Origin: Chloroflexota bacterium
Lineage (GTDB): Bacteria; Chloroflexota; Anaerolineae; Fen-1058
Length of the DNA stretch: 8,673 bases
Direction: 5' to 3'
Assembly (NCBI GenBank): GCA_016219235.1
Contig: JACRBO010000863.1
Coordinates: 1 to 8,673 of the forward strand
The notes under the pieces were generated by a model that was not told the origin of the DNA, did no database searches, and saw only the letters and a program-made list of their open reading frames with translations. The first letter of the stretch is position 1. Each line of letters begins with the position of its first letter. Position numbers and translations under genes: made by a program. Below, one piece after another: positions 1 through 7,633 of the stretch.

Positions 1-2
1 AA

Positions 3-1234
<1,232 letters not shown>

Positions 1235-1238
<4 letters not shown>

Positions 1239-1729
1239 AATACGCGACGACCATCAACGATCACACCTACGTGATCGAGATCAATCGGGAGGGCGAAGTC
1301 ACGATCGACGGCGAAACCTGCCCGATCGATCTGCGCGCCATCGACGACGTGACCTACTCGCTGTTGATCAAACATCGTTCGCACGAGGCATTGGTTGAAC
1401 TGGCCGGCGACGACGTGAACGTACTGCTCAATGGCCGGTTGTATGGCGCGCAGGTGCAGGATGAGCGCGCCCGGCGTTTGACGCAGACGGTTGGGGGTTC
1501 GGCCGCGCACTCGGGCGAAGTGGCGATCAAATCGCCGATGCCGGGCCTGATCGTGGCGGTGCCCGTGAGTGACGGGCAGACCGTTAAGAAAGGCCAGACC
1601 GTGGTCGTGCTGGAGTCGATGAAGATGGAAAACGAACTCAAGGCCCCGCGCGACGGCACGGTTGCCTCCATCAAGGTTGTGCCGCGTCAGAACGTGGAAC
1701 AGCACCAGGTGTTGGTGATTCTGGCGTAA
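1235..1729 (+). CDS. Biotin carboxyl carrier protein (biotinyl domain subunit)
   Basis: Carries the biotin that moves carboxyl groups from the biotin carboxylase to the carboxyltransferase. The 164-residue protein (TTG start) has an N-terminal beta-rich part (KYATTINDHTYVIEI and following, about 1-85), similar in layout to the linker/BT-type region ahead of the biotinyl domain in propionyl-CoA carboxylase alpha chains. A C-terminal biotinyl/lipoyl domain (about 92-164) follows, with SPMPGLI and the biotinylation motif ESMKMEN; the modified lysine is K130 (codon 1622-1624). The start TTG overlaps the TGA of the upstream gene (TTGA), which implies translational coupling and equimolar synthesis. 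An alternative ATG at 1205 would add ten residues. Family assignment is firm; the acyl-CoA substrate is inferred from the mutase and epimerase genes downstream. Confidence 0.93.
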
Positions 1730-1783
1730 CCGTGATGTCAATCACTTTGTTCTGCGCCGATTATCACTTGCCGATCATCACGG
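1730..1783 (+). other. Inverted repeat in the carrier-mutase spacer
   Basis: The 99-nt spacer between the carrier stop and the mutase start contains CCGTGATG (1730-1737) and its exact complement CATCACGG (1776-1783), separated by 38 nt. GTGAT/ATCAC (1732-1745) could form a smaller hairpin. There is no T-run, so a terminator is not supported; an operator or chance pairing are both possible. No convincing promoter was seen in this spacer. Confidence 0.25.
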
Positions 1784-1828
1784 CTGGCGGGAAAATGGAA
1801 CTAAATTTGCCGTTACGAAAGATGATTT

Positions 1829-3433
<1,605 letters not shown>

Positions 3434-3470
3434 TCTAACGAGTGACGAGTAGCTGGTCGATTAGTCAATC

Positions 3471-3507
3471 GGTAATCAGTTGACCGGTTACCAGTCAACC
3501 AATTACC
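3471..3507 (+). repeat. Word-repeat hairpin before the epimerase gene
   Basis: GGTAATCAGTTGAC (3471-3484) pairs with GTCAACCAATTACC (3494-3507) at 12 of 14 positions around a 9-nt loop. The flanking bases repeat the same short words (ACCAGTCA occurs twice, at 3490-3512). There is no T-run, so it is not a standard terminator; it lies 14 nt before the epimerase ribosome binding site. Confidence 0.5.
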
Positions 3508-3529
3508 AGTCACCTATCACGGAGACATC

Positions 3530-3934
3530 ATGACTGTCAAACTAATCGATCACATCGCTGTGGTGGTAGACGACATAGAGAGCGCCTTGAATTTCTGGCG
3601 CGATGCGCTGGGCATGGACATGACGCACCTGGAAGAAGTGGCCGAGCAGCAATCCATCGTGGCGTTTCTGCCCACAGGCGGCAGCGAAATCGAACTGGTG
3701 AAGCCGACGACGGAGACCAGCGGCGTGGCGAAGTATCTGGCCAAACGCGGCCCCGGCATGCATCACATCTGCATCGAAGTGGACGACATCCACGCGACGT
3801 TGGCGCAGTTGAAGGCGAAGGGCATTAAGCTCATCAACGAGACGCCGACCGTCGGCGCGGGCGGCAAGCAGATCGCGTTTGTGCATCCGGGCAGCACGAG
3901 CGGGGTGTTGGTGGAGTTGTATCAAGCGGCGTAA
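3530..3934 (+). CDS. mce: Methylmalonyl-CoA epimerase
   Basis: Converts (S)- to (R)-methylmalonyl-CoA, linking the biotin carboxylase product to the mutase; cytoplasmic, divalent-metal enzyme of the vicinal oxygen chelate superfamily. The 134 residues have the two-module fold: module one starts LIDHIAVVVDDIESAL with H8 and includes IVAFLPTGGSEIELVKP; module two starts GPGMHHICIEVDDI and ends GVLVELYQAA. Likely metal ligands are H8, Q40 or Q41, H78 or H79, and E129. The length is typical for the family. GGAG at 3521-3524 lies 5 nt before the ATG. A diverged second copy of its last 24 codons plus stop lies at 5136-5210, and the shared block continues through the terminator, so this 3' end is one border of an islet. 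Confidence 0.95.
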   Translation: MTVKLIDHIAVVVDDIESALNFWRDALGMDMTHLEEVAEQQSIVAFLPTGGSEIELVKPTTETSGVAKYLAKRGPGMHHICIEVDDIHATLAQLKAKGIKLINETPTVGAGGKQIAFVHPGSTSGVLVELYQAA

Positions 3935-4007
3935 AATCAGCGAGTCAGCGCAAAAGCGAAACAGCGAATGATCATCATTCGCTGATTCGCTTTTGCGTAT
4001 GGTACAA
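3860..4007 (+). repeat. Left copy of a direct repeat: epimerase 3' end, hairpin and extended -10
   Basis: This block recurs at 5136-5284, about 1276 bp downstream, in the same orientation. It spans codons 111-134 and the stop of mce, a 56-nt hairpin region and the word TGGTACAA. In the coding part 65 of 75 bases agree; a 23-nt stretch (3911-3933 and 5187-5209) is identical. Similarity ends after TGGTACAA: here it continues into the islet, in the other copy into pcrA. Confidence 0.8.
3935..3997 (+). terminator. Bidirectional-type hairpin terminator after mce
   Basis: The arm 3949-3972 (CGCAAAAGCGAAACAGCGAA and four more bases) pairs with 3974-3997 at 23 of 24 positions. The inner stem is followed by TTTT and preceded by AAAA, so it could work in both directions, though no long T-run follows. 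The region starting right after the stop codon divides into seven octamers, the first ones ending in GCG and the later ones in CGC, in the same register as the copy at 5211-5266. Confidence 0.7.
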
Positions 4008-4102
4008 GTCAGTTACAGAACTGGTTCGCTGTACGTGTCTCAGTTACCTTTGCGCCTGCGGCCGGACGTTTGAACGCAGCATTATCATCTGGTGCAAGTA
4101 AA

Positions 4103-4121
4103 GCGCTCTGCCGGGCAGCGC
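4103..4121 (-). terminator. Possible weak terminator of the toxin-antitoxin unit
   Basis: On the minus strand GCGCT pairs with AGCGC, plus a short GC inner stem with a 2-nt bulge, followed by TTTACTT just after the stop of the DUF5615 gene. It is short and imperfect. The rest of 4009-4125 shows no gene and no other clear signal. Confidence 0.3.
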
Positions 4122-4125
4122 GGTA

Positions 4126-4506
4126 TCACTTAACCTGCTGAAGATAGATCACCGTGTCGCGGACGTCGTCAGCACTCAAGGTATTTAGTACGCGCAAGGT
4201 CAGGCGCAGCAATTCGCCAAAGCGGCGACGGCTGTATTGTTCCGATGAGATGATGATACCCGCGTGTGATTGGCCGGTTTCAGCATAGTGCTGGGCCAGC
4301 TTCAGGAAATGTGCGGCGTTGCAGGTCAGGAGAGTAAAACCATTGTTCGCGGTGTGGGCCAATTGGGAAGCATCCTCAGCGCGCAACAAACCTGCTTCTG
4401 CGGCGCTTTGAGCTTCAAAACCGCGTTCGCGCAGTGCCGGGGCTAATTCGCTGGTGATGTCTTCGTCTGTATACAGTGCGATGAACAGTCGCGCAGGATC
4501 AGTCAT
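4126..4506 (-). CDS. DUF5615 (PIN-like) toxin-type protein
   Basis: The 126-residue protein resembles DUF5615, a short PIN-like family commonly paired with DUF433 proteins and proposed to be the toxin (nuclease) partner of a toxin-antitoxin pair. Features seen: acidic N-terminal LYTDEDIT (D14, E15, D16) after the first strand, AEDASQLAHTANNGFTLLTCN (about 43-63) matching the family's acidic D-x-x-x-L-x-x-A helix and LLTxN strand, N63, and HAGIIISSEQ (81-90) where the family has a PGII strand. Its start overlaps the end of the DUF433 gene by 8 nt (ATGACTGA) and it has no good ribosome site of its own, so translational coupling is expected. The pair lies within the direct-repeat-bounded islet. 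Family assignment is from pattern memory; nuclease activity is not demonstrated for this protein. Confidence 0.8.
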   Translation of the reverse strand: MTDPARLFIALYTDEDITSELAPALRERGFEAQSAAEAGLLRAEDASQLAHTANNGFTLLTCNAAHFLKLAQHYAETGQSHAGIIISSEQYSRRRFGELLRLTLRVLNTLSADDVRDTVIYLQQVK

Positions 4507-4840
4507 GATCGGCAGCAGGGAAGGTGATGAAACCGCGCTCGTTCACCTGCGCGCCGGTCTGGGCCAAGATGTACTCGACGCGGTGGGCAGCAATCTCCTG
4601 TTCAATCTCGGCGCGGTGATCGAGGTAGTAACTAATGGCGTCGTGCACGGCCGTAGCGCTCAGGTGAGGGTAGGTATGCAAGATGTCGTCCACACTGTCA
4701 CCCACGCGATATTGTTGAGCGATCAGACGCACGGCCAGGCGCGTGTCACGCAGCATCGCCACACCTTCCACACGCGTCACGTGCGGATGCTCGGTGCGGT
4801 ATTCAAGTGGTGAAGATTGAGGCAGGGCAACAGTCGTCAT
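4499..4840 (-). CDS. DUF433 antitoxin-type DNA-binding protein
   Basis: The 113-residue protein has the DUF433 pattern: VAMLRDTRLAVRLIAQQYRVG, then DDILHTYPHLSATAVHDAI and SYYLDHRAEIEQEI (about residues 27-83). In the family this is a small helix-turn-helix-like domain, usually next to a DUF5615 protein and taken to be the antitoxin and autorepressor. The N-terminus (1-20) is an unremarkable extension and the C-terminus (QVNERGFITFP) is probably the part contacting the toxin, by analogy only. AGGAG (complement of 4848-4852) lies 7 nt before the ATG, and an extended -10 promoter is immediately upstream. It is the first gene of the two-gene unit, which runs opposite to all neighbouring protein genes of the islet. 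Confidence 0.82.
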   Translation of the reverse strand: MTTVALPQSSPLEYRTEHPHVTRVEGVAMLRDTRLAVRLIAQQYRVGDSVDDILHTYPHLSATAVHDAISYYLDHRAEIEQEIAAHRVEYILAQTGAQVNERGFITFPAADHD

Positions 4841-4859
4841 GAGCTTGCTCCTGTAAAAA

Positions 4860-4868
4860 ATTATAACA
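4860..4868 (-). promoter_or_regulatory. Extended -10 promoter of the DUF433/DUF5615 pair
   Basis: On the minus strand TGTTATAAT reads as TGn plus a perfect TATAAT at 4860-4865. No good -35 is seen, which fits an extended -10 element. The start site would fall near 4853, giving a leader of roughly 12 nt that holds the AGGAG site. Confidence 0.6.
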
Positions 4869-4875
4869 CAGACCC

Positions 4876-5135
4876 TTGCTCAGGACGCGTTCCATGCAGC
4901 ACGTCTTTTCAGCACGTTGGGTTTGCTACTTCATTCCAAACATCGGCACGCCGATCTTGATGGCATCAAGGCTGTTTACCGATCGCGCCTGCGCCGCGCC
5001 AGGGTCGCCACACACTACGTCGGACGCCGTGCCGGGCACGATCAGTTATCAGGGCCTGTTGAACTATACTGCCCGGCAACCCATCAACGACAACACCGGC
5101 GTCACATTCCGGCTGTACCACACGCCGACGGGCGC
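4876..5135 (+). pseudogene. N-terminal fragment of a secreted protein gene
   Basis: One frame (TTG 4876 or ATG 4894) reads a degraded leader-like stretch (IGTPILMASRLFTDRACAA) and then GTISYQGLLNYTARQPINDN followed by TGVTFRLYHTPTG. This resembles the ISYQGxLTDxxGxPxNxxxxxxFRLY domain found near the N-terminus of many large bacterial surface or secreted proteins. A full gene would be much longer. Here the sequence changes at about 5131-5138 into the tail of an epimerase gene in a different frame, so the open frame stops soon after. The leader has no clear ribosome site and lacks a convincing signal peptide. It is most likely a non-functional remnant; which protein it came from cannot be told. 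Confidence 0.5.
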
Positions 5136-5210
5136 GGGGGTAAGCAGATCGCCTCTGTACATCCGGGCAGTACCAGCGGCGTGTTAGTGGAGTTGTATCA
5201 AGCGGCGTAG
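5136..5210 (+). pseudogene. Detached 3' end of a second methylmalonyl-CoA epimerase gene
   Basis: The bases encode GGKQIASVHPGSTSGVLVEL then YQAA and TAG, matching the last 24 residues of the epimerase upstream except F117 to S. Of ten base differences across 25 codons, nine are at third positions (eight synonymous, plus TAA versus TAG) and one at a second position. No epimerase N-terminal part precedes it: upstream sequence is the secreted-protein fragment in another frame, joined within a shared GGCGCGGG. It cannot make an epimerase. The substitution pattern shows that it separated from the intact gene while still under selection as protein-coding sequence. Confidence 0.85.
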
Positions 5211-5214
5211 ACTC

Positions 5215-5271
5215 AGCGAATCAGCGAAGAGGCGAGCGCAAGTCGTTCGCAAATTCGCTGATTCGCTTTTT
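5215..5271 (+). terminator. Rho-independent terminator in front of pcrA
   Basis: AGCGAATCAGCGAA (5215-5228) pairs perfectly with 5254-5267. After a 3/3 internal loop an inner stem GCGAGCG/CGTTCGC (5232-5238 with 5244-5250, one G-U pair) closes a 5-nt loop CAAGT. Five Ts (5267-5271) follow. It would stop reading from the left before the pcrA promoter. Confidence 0.85.
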
Positions 5272-5276
5272 CTGTG

Positions 5277-5285
5277 TGGTACAAT
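5277..5285 (+). promoter_or_regulatory. Extended -10 promoter of pcrA
   Basis: TGGTACAAT is TGn plus TACAAT, a close match to TATAAT. It begins 5 nt after the terminator T-run. No recognisable -35 lies 16-19 nt upstream; that region is the terminator stem. The start site would be near 5292, about 20 nt before the ATG. Confidence 0.55.
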
Positions 5286-5302
5286 CTCGATCACTTTTCT
5301 TC

Positions 5303-5308
5303 AGGTGA
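5303..5308 (+). promoter_or_regulatory. Ribosome binding site deciding the pcrA start
   Basis: AGGTGA is complementary to the 16S 3' end (UCACCU) and lies 5 nt before ATG 5314. The in-frame GTG at 5305 lies inside this site and has no site of its own, so ATG 5314 is preferred. Confidence 0.65.
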
Positions 5309-5313
5309 CGTCC

Positions 5314-7542
5314 ATGGATTTGCTTCACGGTCTCAATCCCCAGCAAGCACGTGCGGTGGAAGCGCCCGATGGGCCGGTGCTTGTCCTCGCGGGGCCTGGC
5401 TCCGGCAAGACGCGGGTGCTGACGCATCGCGTGGCGTATCTGGTGGAGCAGCGCAAAGTGTGGCCCCGCCAGATTCTGGCGGTGACGTTTACCAACAAAG
5501 CCGCCCGCGAGATGCGCGAACGGCTCGATAAGATTCTGGGCGTGGCGCGCGCCGGCGAGCTGACGCTGGGCACGTTTCACGCCATCTGCGCCCGCTGGCT
5601 GCGGCGCGATGCGCCGGAGATTGGCCTGGGCCGCGATTTTGTGATCTTCGACGCCGACGATCAACAGCAGGTCGTCAAGAAGGTACTGACTGAACTCAAC
5701 ATCGACGACAAGAAGTACAAGCCCTCGACGGTGCTCAACGCCATCTCGACGGCCAAGAACGAACTGATCACGCCCGAACTGTACAAGCCGCCCACCTACT
5801 GGCACGAGATGATCCGCCGCATCTATCCGCGCTATCAGGCCCTGCTGCGCCAGAGCAACGGCCTGGACTTCGACGATCTGTTACTGGAAGTCGTGCGCCT
5901 GCTCGATCAGCACCCGGACGTCCTTGCTCGCTACCAGGAACGTTATCAGCATCTGCTCGTCGACGAGTTTCAAGACACCAACACCGCACAGTACGCCATG
6001 CTGAAACTGCTCTCGGCGCAGCGGCACAACATCTTCTGCGTCGGGGACGAGGACCAGTCGATTTATAAATGGCGTGGCGCAGATTTCCGCAATATCCAGC
6101 GCTTCCGCGAACAGTATCCGAAGTTGACGGAGATTGTGCTGGAGCAGAATTATCGCTCGACGCAGACCATCCTCGACGCGGCGCGCGGCGTGATCGATAA
6201 GAACACCCATCGTACCCGCAAGAATCTGTTTACCGAACGATCGGGTGGCGCGTCCGTGTCGATCTACGAGGCTTACAATCAGGACGACGAGGCGCAGTAC
6301 GTGGTCGAGACGATCCAGCGCATGATCCGCTCGAAGGAGCATACTCTATCGGATTTCGCAGTGTTTTATCGCACCAACGCGCAGTCCCGCGCCATCGAGG
6401 ATGCCTTCGTGCGATCGGGTTTGCCGTACCGCCTGGTGGGCGGCACACGCTTCTATTCGCGCCGTGAAGTGAAGGACGTGCTGGCTTATCTGCGGCTGGT
6501 GCACAATCCGCACGACGCGGTGAGTCTGGCGCGCGTGATCAATGTGCCGGCGCGCGGCATCGGCGCGAAGACCATCGAGGCGTTGGATGCGGCGGCGCGG
6601 CAGAAGAATCAAACACTCTATCAACTCATCAGCGAATTGAATTCGCCCAATGCCACCAACTTGCCGGGCCTTACGCCGAAAGCCCGCCAGGCGCTGGTCG
6701 GGTTCGCGCAGCTGATCGATCGGTGGATTGATTCCGCTCAGCGCGGCCAGAACGTGGCCGAATTGATTGACCTTATTCTGAAGGACTCCGGTTATCGCCA
6801 GTACGTGGACGACGGCACGGAAGAAGGCAAGGATCGGCTGGACAACGTCAAGGAATTGCGCAACGTCGCGTCCGAGTACACGCATTTAGTGGGCGATGAT
6901 CCGCTGGCCGAGTTTCTTGAAGATGTGGCACTGGTGGCGGATGTCGATTCGTTGAAAGATCAGGTCGATGCGCCGGTGTTGATGACGCTGCACGCGGCCA
7001 AAGGGCTGGAATTTCCGATCGTGTTCATCACCGGCCTGGAGGATGGGCTGCTGCCGCATTCACGCGCGCTGGAAGACCCGGACGAAATGGCCGAGGAGCG
7101 CCGCCTGTGCTATGTGGGCATTACGCGCGCGAAAGATTGCGTGTTCCTGACGTATGCCTTCCGCCGCACGATGTGGGGCAGCAGCGATGTCAGCATCCCG
7201 TCGCGTTTCCTGAACGACATTCCGAAGCAGTTGATCAGCGGCACAGGTTCATACGCCGGTGTGAAACCGAAGGAAGCCGCGGCGATTAGAGCCTCGGTGT
7301 GGGACGCACCCGCGTCTCGTGGTGTGTCTGCATCCCGATCGGCTCCGCCACCCCCGCCCGCCCCGACGCGCCAGCCGGCGTTTCGCGCCGGGCAGCGCGT
7401 GAAGCATGCCACGTTCGGCGAAGGTGTCGTGATCGAGACGCGCATCGAACGCAACGACGAGGAAGTGACGGTAGCGTTCAAGAAGGCGGGCATCAAGCGC
7501 CTGCTGGCGAGCTTTGCCAACTTGCAGAAATTGCCGGGCTGA
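5314..7542 (+). CDS. pcrA: UvrD/PcrA-type superfamily 1A DNA helicase
   Basis: ATP-driven 3'-5' DNA helicase acting in nucleotide excision repair, removal of stalled RNA polymerase and replication restart. All SF1A motifs are present in the 742 residues: Q motif LNPQQ (7-11), Walker A AGPGSGKT (26-33, K32), motif Ia TFTNKAAREM (58-67), Walker B VDEFQDTN (216-223; D217, E218), motif III VGDEDQSIYKWRGAD (243-257), motif IV QNYRST (278-283), motif V TLHAAKGLEF (558-567) and motif VI YVGITRAKD (600-608; R605). A proline-rich linker (about 676-688) leads to a C-terminal Tudor-like domain (FRAGQRVKHATFGEG, 690-742), which in PcrA/UvrD binds RNA polymerase. The length is normal for the family. It is preceded by a terminator and promoter lying in the right repeat copy, and followed after 91 nt by the NYN gene in the same direction. 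UvrD is an equally valid name. Confidence 0.96.
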   Translation: MDLLHGLNPQQARAVEAPDGPVLVLAGPGSGKTRVLTHRVAYLVEQRKVWPRQILAVTFTNKAAREMRERLDKILGVARAGELTLGTFHAICARWLRRDAPEIGLGRDFVIFDADDQQQVVKKVLTELNIDDKKYKPSTVLNAISTAKNELITPELYKPPTYWHEMIRRIYPRYQALLRQSNGLDFDDLLLEVVRLLDQHPDVLARYQERYQHLLVDEFQDTNTAQYAMLKLLSAQRHNIFCVGDEDQSIYKWRGADFRNIQRFREQYPKLTEIVLEQNYRSTQTILDAARGVIDKNTHRTRKNLFTERSGGASVSIYEAYNQDDEAQYVVETIQRMIRSKEHTLSDFAVFYRTNAQSRAIEDAFVRSGLPYRLVGGTRFYSRREVKDVLAYLRLVHNPHDAVSLARVINVPARGIGAKTIEALDAAARQKNQTLYQLISELNSPNATNLPGLTPKARQALVGFAQLIDRWIDSAQRGQNVAELIDLILKDSGYRQYVDDGTEEGKDRLDNVKELRNVASEYTHLVGDDPLAEFLEDVALVADVDSLKDQVDAPVLMTLHAAKGLEFPIVFITGLEDGLLPHSRALEDPDEMAEERRLCYVGITRAKDCVFLTYAFRRTMWGSSDVSIPSRFLNDIPKQLISGTGSYAGVKPKEAAAIRASVWDAPASRGVSASRSAPPPPPAPTRQPAFRAGQRVKHATFGEGVVIETRIERNDEEVTVAFKKAGIKRLLASFANLQKLPG

Positions 7543-7549
7543 AACAGGC

Positions 7550-7606
7550 GATGCAGGACGCACGATGCAGGAGGCAAGATTGGCTCTGCATCGTGCATCC
7601 TGCATC
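7550..7606 (+). repeat. GATGCAG-word hairpin between pcrA and the NYN gene
   Basis: The arm 7550-7570 pairs with 7586-7606 at 20 of 21 positions (one C-A mismatch) around a 15-nt loop. Each arm itself contains GATGCAG twice (or its complement). The stem is followed by TTGCTTCG rather than a T-run, so it may be an RNA-processing or attenuation structure or a mobile repeat rather than a terminator. It fills most of the 91-nt spacer. Confidence 0.7.
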
Positions 7607-7633
7607 TTGCTTCGTGCCTCAAAGGTTTTCATT

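Larger units (their letters stand above)
5136..5284 (+). repeat. Right copy of the direct repeat, leading into pcrA
   Basis: Partner of the block at 3860-4007: epimerase tail, octamer hairpin and TGGTACAA in the same order. This copy has the better terminator (TTTTT) and the better -10 (TACAAT rather than TACAAG), and it directly precedes a gene, so it probably represents the working pcrA promoter side. Confidence 0.8.

Noticed and set aside
3935..3997. CRISPR-like or microsatellite array from the regular octamers
   Set aside because: Units are 8 nt with no spacers and fold as an inverted repeat, which fits a hairpin terminator.
4009..4125. Small gene or RNA between the first hairpin and the DUF5615 gene
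   Set aside because: No frame with a ribosome site and no convincing structure beyond the weak stem at 4103-4121; CAGTTAC occurs twice but without further pattern.
4454..4813. Plus-strand open frame opposite the DUF433 gene
   Set aside because: The minus strand has recognisable family motifs, a ribosome site and a promoter; this frame has none.
4009..5135. Insertion sequence
   Set aside because: No transposase frame on either strand and no terminal inverted repeats; the borders are direct copies of a gene end.
4917..5210. A 97-residue gene ending in GGKQIASVHPGSTSGVLVEL
   Set aside because: Only the last part is epimerase-like. The upstream part is an out-of-frame reading of the secreted-protein fragment, with no start signal, so it is a chimera and not a gene.
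5305..5313. GTG 5305 as the pcrA start
   Set aside because: It overlaps the AGGTGA site that serves ATG 5314, and the added residues MTS are not a family feature.
7514..7633. N-terminal extension of the NYN protein back to ATG 7514
   Set aside because: It would overlap pcrA and translate the GATGCAG hairpin; the NYN domain starts directly after GTG 7634, which has a ribosome site.
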